DNA of 64,000 nt from Streptomyces sp. NBC_01775 (GTDB taxonomy: Bacteria > Actinomycetota > Actinomycetes > Streptomycetales > Streptomycetaceae): positions 62,001 to 126,000 of the forward strand of contig NZ_CP109104.1 in assembly GCF_035917675.1 (NCBI RefSeq). Direction: 5' to 3'. The translations under genes and the position numbers were made by a program. Below the pieces are notes generated by a model. That model saw nothing but the letters and a program-made list of their open reading frames with translations. It was not told the DNA's origin and made no database searches. Shown here in pieces: positions 7,724 to 16,114 of the stretch (its first letter is position 1; the number at the start of each line of letters is the position of its first letter).

Positions 7724-8722
7724 CTATCGGCTGGGGCGGGGCCAGCGTTCAAGGTCGCACCAACGGCGCTCCGTGAGCGCCCGCCGCCGGTCCGCCTTCG
7801 TGCACCGCCAGCACTTCCACCCCTTCGGCACCGGCCAGTCGGCGCCGTTCCGGCACGCGTCGGCCGCGCATTCGCGTCGGCGCTTCTCCGGCTGGATCTC
7901 AGACTCGGGGGCCGGTGCCTCGTAGCCGTCGGGGCGGGCGGTGAGGATGTGAGCGGAGTGCCGACCGGGGTGGAAGGTCTCCCATTCGCGGTCCGTGTGG
8001 TCCGAGGTGGCGGTCTCGTCCTCGTGGTGGGGGCAGCGCTGGTTGAGCCAGCGGCTCACGGTCGCGAAGGTGGCGTTGTCCAGGGACCACACCCACATCT
8101 TGCCGTCGCCGAGAGAGAAGAGGGTCTGACCCTCCCGGCCGGGAACGCGCGGCAAGTCGATCTGCTCCCAGGCGCCTTCCTCGGCGGCGAAGACGGGCTC
8201 CGGGCAGCGCTGCCCGTCATCGATCTGCGCGATACAGCGCACCTCCTCTATCCGGCCGGGGGCCAGCCGAAGGGTCTGGGCGCAGTGCAGAACGTGCCGG
8301 GCGGTGTCCCGTGCCGCCGGCGTCCTCGATTCCGGCCCCCGGGGCTGCTCCTCGTCGGGCGGCGCGGTGAACTGGCCACGGGTGATACGGCTCTGCATCC
8401 GCTTGCCCAACTCCGTCACCAGACCGGCCAACTCGGCAGGAAGGTGAGAATGTTCGAGGGCCGGGCAGACAGCCGGGTGCGGAATACGGCAGTACTCGGG
8501 CGCGTGCGGGTCGGTGCCGGGGTAGGCGACACCCTGGTTGACGTGCCACTGGTATGCCTGAGGCACACGGTTCGAGGGCACCTCCGGCATCAGAGGGACG
8601 CGCTCCTTGTCGTGCCGCTCGTACCACTCCACCGGCAGGCCGCAATACCGGCAACGGCCGGCCCCACTGCTGCGCAGCAGCTTCGAGGGATTCGCCTGAT
8701 GCAGGCGCATCGACATGGTCAC
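7724..8722 (-). CDS. DUF6083-type zinc-finger-like protein
   Basis: A 332-residue protein with the features I associate with DUF6083 proteins of streptomycetes. Near the N-terminus is CRYCGLPVEWYERHDKERVP followed by a WHVNQGVAYPG and HPAVCP block. Paired cysteines recur in CIAQIDDGQRC, QRCPHH, ECAADAC and CWRC, giving several possible zinc sites. Three methionines (positions 1, 3, 5) could each be the start; the first is used here. Function is unknown; the Cys/His pairs suggest zinc binding and perhaps nucleic-acid contact, which is inference. A TnpB transposase remnant lies just upstream. Confidence 0.75.
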   Translation of the reverse strand: MTMSMRLHQANPSKLLRSSGAGRCRYCGLPVEWYERHDKERVPLMPEVPSNRVPQAYQWHVNQGVAYPGTDPHAPEYCRIPHPAVCPALEHSHLPAELAGLVTELGKRMQSRITRGQFTAPPDEEQPRGPESRTPAARDTARHVLHCAQTLRLAPGRIEEVRCIAQIDDGQRCPEPVFAAEEGAWEQIDLPRVPGREGQTLFSLGDGKMWVWSLDNATFATVSRWLNQRCPHHEDETATSDHTDREWETFHPGRHSAHILTARPDGYEAPAPESEIQPEKRRRECAADACRNGADWPVPKGWKCWRCTKADRRRALTERRWCDLERWPRPSR

Positions 8723-8766
8723 TCCTCCAAGGTGCGTACGGTCTGCGACCGCGCCGGGCGGGTGTC

Positions 8767-9168
8767 ATCAGGTGAAGCGCCGGTCGGCCGGCGTCAGGCG
8801 TGGCTTTGCCATCCGCAGTCCGAACAGGGATTGCTGGAGGGCCACCAGCGGTCCAGCACCGCCGGCTTCGCGCCGTACCAGACGGTCTTGTGGGCGAGCC
8901 GGCGGCACAGCTCGCCGGGAGCGGCATCCAGGACGGAGCGGTTGAGACCGGCGTTCTGCCGCACCTTCCGCTCCGGTGCTGCCATGGTGCCACGGGCGGA
9001 GTGGGTCATGCCCACGACGTTGAGGTCCTCGACCCCGACGGCCGCGAAGCCGGTCGCCAGGCGCTTGGTCACGTGGTGGAGGAGCGCCTCGCGACGCACG
9101 GCAACTTCGTGGTGGAACGTGGTGGAGGCAGCCACACTCGGCAAGTTCAAGCAGCGGTTGGCCCTCAT
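8767..9168 (-). pseudogene. IS200/IS605-type TnpB (OrfB) remnant
   Basis: The frame holds the C-terminal half of a TnpB/OrfB protein: the RuvC-II block GVEDLNVVGM, then ELCRRLAHKTVWYGAKPAVL and the start of the zinc finger SSNPCSDCGW. A frameshift directly after CGW moves the expected continuation KPRLTPADRRF into another frame, and the second Cys pair and last RuvC aspartate are missing. The N-terminal half is also gone. TnpB is an RNA-guided nuclease tied to IS605-type elements; this copy cannot be active. No TnpA or guide RNA end is recognisable nearby. Confidence 0.62.
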
Positions 9169-9418
9169 TTATGAGAATCACGGTGCGCGGCAATCGTTGG
9201 TTGGGGTGGGTGCCCGTGTCATATCGCCATCGATCGGGGCGCTGGGGCGCCCCGTCGTGACCATCTCCGTAGGTGTGCCAGACCGCCGCGCCTCGCCATG
9301 GCCAGCGGTCGGGCGAATTTTCTGTGGCCGGAGAGCGACATGATGAGTTGAGACATCTGTGCCGTTGTGCGAATCGGCATTTTATGACCTCTGCCAGAGG
9401 TCAGTACGGTTCGGATTC

Positions 9419-10872
9419 ATGGAGTGGAATTTTCAGACTGCGGAAGAACTCGCGGCTGCCTTGCGTGCCGGTGAAGTGACCTCGGCGGAACTGACCGACG
9501 AGGCGATCGCCCGTATCGAGCGCGACGACAAGGTGATCAACGCGATCTGTGTGCCGGACTTCGACCGTGCGCGGGGCCCGCCGCGCGCGGTGCCGACCAG
9601 GCGCGCGCCCGCGGCGAGGTCCGGCCGCTGCTCGGTATTCCGGTGACGGTCAAAGAGTCCTACAACATGGCTGGGCTGACCACGACCTGGGGCATGCCGC
9701 AACAACGGGACTATGTGCCGGCCGAGGACGCGGTACAGGTGTCGCGGCTCAAGGCCGCGGGCGCGGTGGTGCTGGGTAAGACCAATGTGCCCTTGGGGCT
9801 GCAAGATATCCAGAGCTTCAACGAGATCTACGGCACCACCACTAACCCGTGGGATCACGCTCGCACGTCGGGCGGATCGTCCGGTGGATCGGCGGCGGCC
9901 CTGGCATCCGGATTCGGCGCGCTGTCCATCGGCTCCGACCTCGCCGGTTCGCTGCGCACCCCCGCGCATTTCTGCGGCATCTACGCACACAAGCCGACAC
10001 TCGGACTGGCGGCAACCCGCGGCATGGTAGCGCCGCCGGCACCGCCATTGCCGGTCGACCTCGACCTCGCCGTCGTCGGTCCGATGGCGCGCACTGCCCG
10101 CGACCTCACGCTCCTGCTCGACGTCATGGCCGGGCCGGACCCGCTGACGCTCGGCAAGGCGCACGACTTGACGCTGCCGCCCGCGCGCCACGAGCGGCTC
10201 GGCGACTTCCGGGTCTTGGTCGTCGAGGAGCATCCGCTCATTCCGACCGGGTCCGCTGTGCGGGCGGGCGTGCAGCGCGTGGCCGACGCGCTGGTCGACG
10301 GCGGCGCCCGCGTCGAACGGCACACTCCGCTGCTGCCCGATCTGACCGAAGCCGCCATGCTCTACAGGCAGTTGCTGTTTTCGAGTTCCGTTGCGCGTTT
10401 TCCCGTCGAGGCGTACGAGCAGTTGCGGACGCGCGCCGCCGGACTGAGCGCAGACGACCAGAGTCTCGATGCGGCGCTGCTGCGCGCCATGGTGTTCAGC
10501 CACCGTGACTGGATCGAGGCGAACAACCGTCGCGAGCTCCACCGTCATGGCTGGCGGCAGCTCTTCGCGGAGTTCGACGCCGTGGTGTGTCCCATCACGC
10601 CCACTCCCGCGTTCCCGCACGACCACAACCCCGATCCAAGAGAACGCCGGATCGACATCGACGGCGTCGAGTACCCGTACTTCGACCAGCTCGTCTGGGC
10701 CGGTCTGGCCACCATGCCCGGCCTGCCCGCCACCGCCATACCAGCGGGCCGGTCCCCCGAGGGTCTGCCGGTGGGAGCGCAGCTCATCGGTCCGATGTTC
10801 GAGGACCGCACCCCGCTGCGGCTGGCCGAACTGCTCGAGCAGAAGATCGGCGGCTTCCAGGCACCGAAGTAA
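9419..10872 (+). pseudogene. Amidase-signature hydrolase, interrupted by a frameshift near 9580
   Basis: The N-terminal part starts at ATG 9419 (MEWNFQTAEELAAALRAGEV) and runs to DFDRARG. The downstream frame then reads ARGADQARARGEVRPLLGIP and onward to 10872. One indel in the GC-rich stretch around 9573-9590 separates them. The catalytic triad is otherwise intact: Lys in VTVKES, the cis-Ser loop SGGSSGGSAAA, and the nucleophile in IGSDLAGSLRTP. Amidases of this family hydrolyse amides or esters. Apart from the indel the length (about 484 residues) is normal, so this is either a recent mutation or a sequencing error. The gene is separate from the second amidase at 42313. Confidence 0.75.
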
Positions 10873-11410
10873 CGTACTAGCGGGTGTCCGCCGAGGACGA
10901 GGTGCGGATGACGAGCGAGGGCTGGGGACTGGTCCTGAAGCTCGCGGCCTGGCACGCGGGAGCGGCCAGGCCGGCTGTCCAGTCGCCTCGACAGCCGGAT
11001 CGTGTTCGCATCAGACGCGGAGCCTTCGCGTCTGATGCGAACACCGAAGGTCCACCAAGGATGTTGTCTTTCCACTGACCAGCGGGAACAACCGCCACGG
11101 CCCCTTTCTGGTGTATTCGGTTCCCACCCCGGGTTGGCGCCCAGGAGCAGAAAGCTGTCGTAGCGAGCCCCGTCGCGGCATGCTCGTCGACGGTGCCGTG
11201 AACGACCGACCGCACGCCGCGCTGCCTGCACACCTCCAGCGCGCCCGGGGAGACATCGGGTGCCGTGACGGAGTGGCCCCGGTCGAGCCGTCGTGACCAC
11301 GGACGGGTGGCGGCCCGACGCGCAGGTGAGGGCCGTCTTCCGGCACTCCCCCAGCTTCGTGCGGCGCGCCGTGGCCTGACCGGCCGTACGGTCCGGCGCC
11401 GTCGGCGAGG
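10873..11410. other. Intergenic stretch with one strong inverted repeat and no convincing gene
   Basis: Several overlapping frames are open on both strands, but none has a conserved motif, a good ribosome site, or compatible neighbours. The only clear structure is the inverted repeat at 11002-11044. Confidence 0.4.
11002..11044. repeat. Inverted repeat with 18-bp perfect arms
   Basis: GTGTTCGCATCAGACGCG (11002-11019) and its exact complement (11027-11044) are separated by seven bases. No run of T follows, so a classical terminator is not indicated. It could be a regulator site, an IS-related end or a stable RNA hairpin. Confidence 0.7.
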
Positions 11411-11644
11411 TCAACGCCGGGGCGGGTCCGCCCGCTTGAGCAGGGCGCGCAGTACGGCCAGGCGGTGGGCGCGGAGGCGGTCGTCGGCCTTCGAGCCGGC
11501 CGAAGGACCGAGCGCCTTCCGCGTCGCGTAGGCGGTTACCAGGCCGAGGAGCAGCCGGACAAGAGCGTTACTGAAGGCCAGGGAGGCCAGAGAGGCCAGA
11601 GAGGCCAGGGTCCACACGGTATGGGCCATGCAGGTGGTGAGCAT
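11411..11644 (-). CDS. Small membrane protein, 77 residues
   Basis: Start chosen at the ATG at 11644 because GGAGG lies ten bases upstream; an upstream in-frame ATG gives an arginine/proline-rich leader unlike a protein. The product begins MLTTCMAHTVW and has one long hydrophobic stretch with a LASLASLAS repeat (from a 9-base tandem repeat, GAGGCCAGA), followed by FSNALVRLLLGLVTAYATRKA and a basic C-terminal tail. One or two membrane helices are likely. No family recognised. It is divergent from the gene at 11799. Confidence 0.5.
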   Translation of the reverse strand: MLTTCMAHTVWTLASLASLASLAFSNALVRLLLGLVTAYATRKALGPSAGSKADDRLRAHRLAVLRALLKRADPPRR

Positions 11645-11798
11645 CTTCGGTCGCACCTCCGGGACAGGGAGCCTCCGGTGTAGCGCGGCCGTAGAGCGGG
11701 GCGCTGCCCCGCAGCCGCGCGGTACCGGCCCGCCGCACGCGGGTTCCGCGCGGCTGCGCCCCTGTCGGCCCCGCGCGGGCTCCGGGAGCATGCGGGCC

Positions 11799-12686
11799 AT
11801 GGCCAACAACGAAGAGCCCCGAGAGCCCCGGGTCCGGTCGTGGAAGCGGGACCTTCCCTTCCCCTACGACCGTGACCTGTCAGGAGTGCTGCGCCACCTC
11901 AACCGCCGCACCCGGGCCTTCCGCACCCGGCTGGCGAACGACCCGGTCACGGCCTCCTACCTCGCCGCCGGTATGCGGCTGCTCGGACGGCACCTCGGCC
12001 CTGGCGCTTACGGGGAACGCCGGTTCCTCAGCTTCCTCTCGCAGCGCGTGGTCGCCGCTGAGGTCGACAACAATCCCCGCCCCTTCACCCGCCGGGGCAG
12101 CGTGGCGGCGCTGCGGGACCGCTGGAGCGCCCAGTCGGACTTCGTCGCCGACCTGATCAGGTTCGCGGTGTGGCGGGAGAACTACCGCCCCGGCTCCAGG
12201 GAGCAGCGGGCCGTCAACACCAGGAAACTGGTCGGCGGCCCGGACTTCGTGCGCGCCGTGCACGAGACGGCGTATCAGCACACCGCCGAGGGCGTCGAGA
12301 TGCCCTCCGTGCGGCTCGGCCTCGCCCTGATGACGGTGGCCGAGGGCGACGAGGAGGTCATGGCCGCGATCTCCGACATGTACGAGGACTACCTCGGCTC
12401 GTGGAAGGAGCTGTACGCCGCCGTCATACGGGAGCGCGGTCTGCGGCTGCGCCCCGGCCTGACCCTCGACGACCTGGCGAACGCGCTGTCAGCGGTCACC
12501 GACGGCATGATCCTGCGCGCCATCGGCGACCCCGGTTCCGGTGTCGTCGACCACGCCAACCGCCGCTCGCTGATGGGAACGGTCGCGCTCGCGGTGATTC
12601 ACGCCTTCCTCGAACCGGACGACGACGCCGCCAGTCTCACTCTTGAGCAGGCCGTCGCGGCGCGCTTCGACAATCGGGCGTACTGA
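11799..12686 (+). CDS. Conserved protein with a TetR C-terminal-like helical domain and no visible HTH
   Basis: About 295 residues from ATG 11799 (GGGAG ten bases upstream); ATG 11790 is an alternative adding three residues. The N-terminal half is basic and helical (WKRDLPFPYDRDLSGVLRHL). The C-terminal third, with RPGLTLDDLANALSAVTDG, MILRAIGDPGS and ALAVIHAFLE, resembles the ligand-binding half of TetR-type regulators. A standard TetR helix-turn-helix is not apparent, so regulator function is uncertain. It may be a two-domain protein with duplicated TetR-like helices. Divergent from the small membrane protein at 11411-11644. Confidence 0.7.
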   Translation: MANNEEPREPRVRSWKRDLPFPYDRDLSGVLRHLNRRTRAFRTRLANDPVTASYLAAGMRLLGRHLGPGAYGERRFLSFLSQRVVAAEVDNNPRPFTRRGSVAALRDRWSAQSDFVADLIRFAVWRENYRPGSREQRAVNTRKLVGGPDFVRAVHETAYQHTAEGVEMPSVRLGLALMTVAEGDEEVMAAISDMYEDYLGSWKELYAAVIRERGLRLRPGLTLDDLANALSAVTDGMILRAIGDPGSGVVDHANRRSLMGTVALAVIHAFLEPDDDAASLTLEQAVAARFDNRAY

Positions 12687-12737
12687 ACGGCAGCCGGCCG
12701 TACGGGCGGGAGGGCTGCCCGCCGAGGGGGAGCGCGT

Positions 12738-13385
12738 ATGGCAGGGGTGGGCAGGCTGTGGGCGGCGATGGTCCTGGTGGCCGCGGTGACGCTGACGGGA
12801 CGCGGCAGTCCCGGCGCGGGGCGGGAGCACGGCCGGAGCCCCGCACCACACGGAACGCAGGACGGGGCGAAGGGGTGGTGGCGGCCCGCACCGGGCGAGG
12901 TGACCGACTGGGACTGGCAGATCTCCGAGCCGTACGACCTGTCCGCACGGCGGCAGATGTACGACCTGGGCCTGTTCGACCTGGCGCGGCGCATGGGGTG
13001 CGACGGAACCCGACCAGAACAACCCGCTCGGCAACCGCCCCGGCTTCCCCGTCACCCTGCGCGACCAGCACTCCTGGTGCCGGAAGATCGCGTCCCTGGC
13101 ACACGCGCGCGGTCTCTCCGTCGGCATGAAGAACGGTCACGACCAGCCGGGTTCCGTCGCGGCCCTCGTCGACGCCTTCGACTGGGCCCTGCCCGAGGAG
13201 TGCGCGCAGTTCGCCGAGTGCCGGGAGCTGCGTACGTTCGTCCGGAACGGCAAGGCCGTCTTCGCGGTGGACTACCGGGGCTCCGTCCGCCCGCCAGCGG
13301 CCTGCCGCGCCCCCGTGCACAGCACCTCGACGGCCTGGTCAAGGGCGAGCCGCCCACCGGCGGATACCGCAAGCCCTGCACATGA
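12738..13385 (+). pseudogene. Broken GH114 (endo-alpha-1,4-polygalactosaminidase type) gene
   Basis: The frame opens with a secretion-type N-terminus (MAGVGRLWAAMVLVAAVTLT) and the family start DWDWQISEPYDLSARRQMYD. After GLFD near 12974 it jumps straight to MGCDG, so a block of perhaps 60-80 residues holding the first catalytic strands is missing. A small deletion after GCDG shifts the frame, which then continues as DQNNPLGNRPGFPVTLRDQH, LAHARGLSVGMKN and DWALPEECAQFAEC. A third shift near 13280 returns to LDGLVKGEPPTGGYRKPC. Intact members are secreted glycosidases acting on galactosamine-rich polysaccharides. Three lesions make this a clear pseudogene. Confidence 0.72.
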
Positions 13386-13470
13386 ACCGCACCCGGCGCC
13401 GTAGCGTCCGCACCGCCCGTTCGGCCTGTCGGTGTGGTGCGGGCAGGGGAGTTTCGGCGAGGGTGGGGGC

Positions 13471-13899
13471 ATGGCGCACAAGATGAGCAAGGACGAATGG
13501 CGGGCGTTCCTCTCCGAGGGCACCCGCACCGGGAAGCTGTCGACCACACGCGCGGACGGTGGCCCGCATGTCGCCCCGGTCTGGTTCCTGCTGGACGGGG
13601 ACGACCTGGTCTTCAACACCGGCGCGGACACGGTGAAGGGACGCAACCTCGCCAGGGACGGCCGGGTCGCCCTGTGCGTGGACGACGACCGGCCACCGTT
13701 CTCCTTCGTCGTCGTGCAGGGGCGCGCCGAACTGGGCGACGACCTGGAGGAGGTCCGGACATGGGCGACCAGGATCGCCGCGCGTTACATGGGCCAGGAC
13801 GCGGCGGAGGAGTTCGGCGCGCGCAACGGTGTCCCCGGTGAACTCCTGGTCCGTGTCCGCATCGACAAGGTCGTCGCCGTCTCCGACCTGGCCGACTAG
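13471..13899 (+). CDS. PPOX-class F420-dependent family protein (split beta-barrel flavin/F420 binding)
   Basis: Start at ATG 13471 gives 142 residues, the normal size. The pattern is that of the pyridoxamine 5'-phosphate oxidase-like F420 group: RTGKLSTTRADGGPHVAPVW, LVFNTGADTVKGRNLARDGR and VALCVDDDRPPFSFVVVQGR, ending in VRVRIDKVVAVSDL. Such proteins bind F420 or FMN in a dimeric split barrel and reduce various substrates or act as cofactor carriers. A G-rich ribosome site lies upstream. It follows the broken GH114 gene but is probably its own unit. Confidence 0.85.
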   Translation: MAHKMSKDEWRAFLSEGTRTGKLSTTRADGGPHVAPVWFLLDGDDLVFNTGADTVKGRNLARDGRVALCVDDDRPPFSFVVVQGRAELGDDLEEVRTWATRIAARYMGQDAAEEFGARNGVPGELLVRVRIDKVVAVSDLAD

Positions 13900-13947
13900 G
13901 CGGCGTCCGCCGGGTCGCCCGGACAGGCGGGACCCACGTCCCGGTCC

Positions 13948-14100
13948 GGGCGTCGCCGGGCACAGCGCCCACGGCGCGTCCGGTCCGTCACGTGCGACGA
14001 GGTCTTCGAGCCGGGCACGGCGTTCCCGGTAGGGGCGGTGGAGCAGTTCGTCGTGGCCGGTTCGGATTTGGTCGAAGAGGGAAGCGCGCAGGTTCGCAGA
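13948..14100 (-). pseudogene. Short remnant of an ATP-dependent DNA ligase
   Basis: Within a long but otherwise meaningless minus-strand frame, about 50 residues read FDQIRTGHDELLHRPYRER followed by RARLEDLV and APWALCP. This matches the stretch of LigC/LigD-type ligases around 'DLT.RPY.ERR..L', just before the OB domain. Neither the nucleotidyl-binding lysine motif nor the C-terminal domain is present. Only a fragment survives. The rest of 13900-14190 shows no gene. Confidence 0.42.
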
Positions 14101-14193
14101 AACTCGGCCCCGCGGAGAGGGGAACTCGCGTGTTAGTCGGTGTTCTCGGCGGCATCGCGCACGGATTGGTGGCCTGCCCCATCTCGGCCTCGG

Positions 14194-14286
14194 TACTGGT
14201 GGGCTCGCGTATTCAACTGTCGCCGGTTCGCCGAGGAGGCCACCCGGCTGGTGGCCCTGTGTGATCGCCGGCGGCATACGGCTCCA
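14194..14286 (+). repeat. Imperfect direct repeat, upstream copy
   Basis: About 93 bases starting TACTGGTGGGCTCGCGTATT align with 15003-15096 at high identity with one length difference. Both copies can be read in the same relative frame as YWWARVFNCRRFAEEATRL here and YWCARVFNCRWLHEEASLL there, and several differences are silent. The pair brackets the nucleotidyltransferase gene. It looks like a duplicated coding fragment of unknown origin. Confidence 0.6.
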
Positions 14287-14355
14287 GGTCCCGCCGGCCT
14301 CCTTCATCGACTGCGGCCTGGGGGCCCCCTTCGAGTCCGCTGTAGATTTCCTGCG

Positions 14356-14997
14356 GTGAGCGAGCAACTGCCCAGCGGCGGCATCGAGCTGTCACCCGAC
14401 GAGATCGAAGCCCTCCACACCAGGTGGTCTTCCTGCTGGACCCCGAGTGAGGTCGCGCAGCAGTTGGCCGGGATCGGCACGCCCTGGTACGTGGCCGCGG
14501 GCTGGGCGCTGGACCTCTTCCGCGGCAGGCAGACGCGCGCTCATGGGGACATCGAGATCGCGATTCCGGCCGCGAGCTTTTCCGAGGTCCGCTACCGCTT
14601 CCCCGGATATGTCTTCGACGCGGCAGGCAGCGGCCGGATCTGGGAGGACGCCACACCGGAGGTGTTGGCCGCCGTACATCAGACTTGGCTCCGCGATCCG
14701 GCCACCGGCGACTACCTGCTCGACGTGTTCCGCGAACCGCACGACGGCGACACCTGGATCTGCCGACGCGATGAGAGGATCCGGCTTCCGTACAGCGACA
14801 TCATTCACCACACCCAGGACGGCGTCCCGTATCTGGCGCCCGAACTGGTCCTGCTGTTCAAGGCCAAGCACGCCCGCCGAAAGGATCAAACAGACTTCGA
14901 CGCGACCGTCCCGCACATGACCCCGGCTCAGCGCGAGACCCTGACCGAGCTACTCGACCGCGTACACCCGGGGCATTCCTGGATTGCGGATCTGTAG
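14356..14997 (+). CDS. Nucleotidyltransferase-fold protein, aminoglycoside adenylyltransferase-like
   Basis: The GTG at 14356 starts VSEQLPSGGIELSPDEIEAL and gives 213 residues; longer frames upstream lie in a repeat. Residues 37-62, with TPWYVAAGWALDLFRGRQTR followed by AHGDIEIAI, form the nucleotidyltransferase core (glycine-rich loop and the D-x-E/D metal pair) as in AadB/LinB-type and related proteins of unknown role. A later acidic/aromatic block is DYLLDVFREPHDGDTWICRR. It may adenylylate a small molecule or protein, but resistance cannot be claimed from sequence. It is bracketed by imperfect direct repeats, which suggests it moved as a cassette. Confidence 0.75.
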   Translation: MSEQLPSGGIELSPDEIEALHTRWSSCWTPSEVAQQLAGIGTPWYVAAGWALDLFRGRQTRAHGDIEIAIPAASFSEVRYRFPGYVFDAAGSGRIWEDATPEVLAAVHQTWLRDPATGDYLLDVFREPHDGDTWICRRDERIRLPYSDIIHHTQDGVPYLAPELVLLFKAKHARRKDQTDFDATVPHMTPAQRETLTELLDRVHPGHSWIADL

Positions 14998-15002
14998 CCG
15001 GC

Positions 15003-15096
15003 TACTGGTGCGCTCGCGTGTTCAACTGCCGCTGGCTCCACGAGGAAGCCAGCCTGTTGGAGACCTTGCGTGATCTCCTGGGGCGTATCGGCTCCA
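15003..15096 (+). repeat. Imperfect direct repeat, downstream copy
   Basis: Begins 5 bases after the stop of the nucleotidyltransferase gene (TACTGGTGCGCTCGCGTGTT) and matches 14194-14286. Its frame continues a little further (ETLRDLLGRIGSIEIRHRV) and ends at the TGA at 15126-15128. See the upstream copy for interpretation. Confidence 0.6.
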
Positions 15097-15106
15097 TAGA
15101 GATCCG

Positions 15107-16111
15107 TCACCGTGTGTCGCGTAGCTGAAGGAGGTACGTCGCGGTCAGCGCGACGGCACGGTCCCCGTCATGCGACAGCTCCACGAGGGCACGTGATGCC
15201 GTCGTCCCCGGGATGCCCGCCAGCGCCTGGGTCAGCCGTCCGCGTGCAGGCGCTCGAGTGGTGTCGTGGGCGAGGCGGTCGACGAGCCCGGTCGCGATCT
15301 GATCCACCGTCGCATCGTCGCTCGCCAGCACGCTCAGTGCATCGGCTGCATCGGTGTCGTTCCTTCCCTCCACGATCATGCCGATGAGCGTCGGGACCGC
15401 ATCGGCCACTCCACGTGTTCCGAGCGCCAAAGCCGCATACCCGCGGACGACGGCGTCGGTGTTCGCGAGAGCGTCCCGCAGGTGCGCGGTGGCCTCATCA
15501 CCGGGCAGCTCGGCGAGGGACTGAACGGCACGCTCCCGCACTTCGGCCACCGGTGAGCCGAGGCCCTCCGCCAGCAGTGCAGGGGCACCGTCGCCCGATC
15601 GTGCCAGCGTCCAGCGAAGGGCTCCGGCGACGTTCGGCTCCGTCTCGCTCAGTGCCGCCTCGACCAGGGCCTCCACCGGCACCGGAACCTCGTCGGCCGA
15701 GGAAAGGGCCGCGCGCTGGCGCGCGTCGGCGCTCTTCGACCCCAGGGCCTGGAGGAGCGTGACGACCTGGAGGACGTCCTCCCAGCCGGCGGGTTCCGCG
15801 GCATCGATCCGGCGCAGCCGCGTGAGCAGCTCGGTCTCGGCCGCGATGCGGTCGCGTGTCTGACGGATGAGGTCGCCGACGAGCGCCGAGGGCGTAAAGC
15901 CGGGCTCTTCGAGCGCGCGCCCGATCTCACGCAGCGACAGCCCCAGCGACCGCAGGCTCTCGATATGGAAGATCCGCCGGATGTCCTCCCCGGAGTACTC
16001 CCGATAGCCGGAGCCCGTACGGCCCGATGGCCGCACCAGGCCGAGCGACTCGTAATGCCTGAGCATGCGGGCGCTGACCCCGGACCGTCGCGCCACCTCA
16101 CCGATCAACAC
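15107..16111 (-). CDS. MerR-type regulator fused to C-terminal HEAT-like repeats
   Basis: The 334-residue protein begins directly with the MerR helix-turn-helix (MLIGEVARRSGVSARMLRHY, then GLVRPSGRTGSGYREY, residues 1-70) and the linking coiled-coil helix to about 110. From about 120 the sequence is a run of HEAT-like units, for example SPVAEVRERAVQSLAELPGD and TDAVVRGYAALALGTRGVAD. These replace the usual MerR effector domain. Its gene follows a stand-alone HEAT protein by three bases and both are read from a promoter with a 19-bp spacer, the classic MerR geometry. It probably controls its own operon; the effector may be a protein partner bound by the HEAT solenoid. The last point is inference. 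Confidence 0.87.
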   Translation of the reverse strand: MLIGEVARRSGVSARMLRHYESLGLVRPSGRTGSGYREYSGEDIRRIFHIESLRSLGLSLREIGRALEEPGFTPSALVGDLIRQTRDRIAAETELLTRLRRIDAAEPAGWEDVLQVVTLLQALGSKSADARQRAALSSADEVPVPVEALVEAALSETEPNVAGALRWTLARSGDGAPALLAEGLGSPVAEVRERAVQSLAELPGDEATAHLRDALANTDAVVRGYAALALGTRGVADAVPTLIGMIVEGRNDTDAADALSVLASDDATVDQIATGLVDRLAHDTTRAPARGRLTQALAGIPGTTASRALVELSHDGDRAVALTATYLLQLRDTR

Positions 16112-16114
16112 GTC

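Noticed and set aside
8767..9168. Functional TnpB with guide RNA
   Set aside because: The zinc finger is frameshifted, the last RuvC residue is missing, and no element end follows the gene.
13339..14367. 342-residue minus-strand open frame
   Set aside because: It runs antisense to the PPOX gene; only the short DNA-ligase-like piece at 13948-14100 has any family resemblance.
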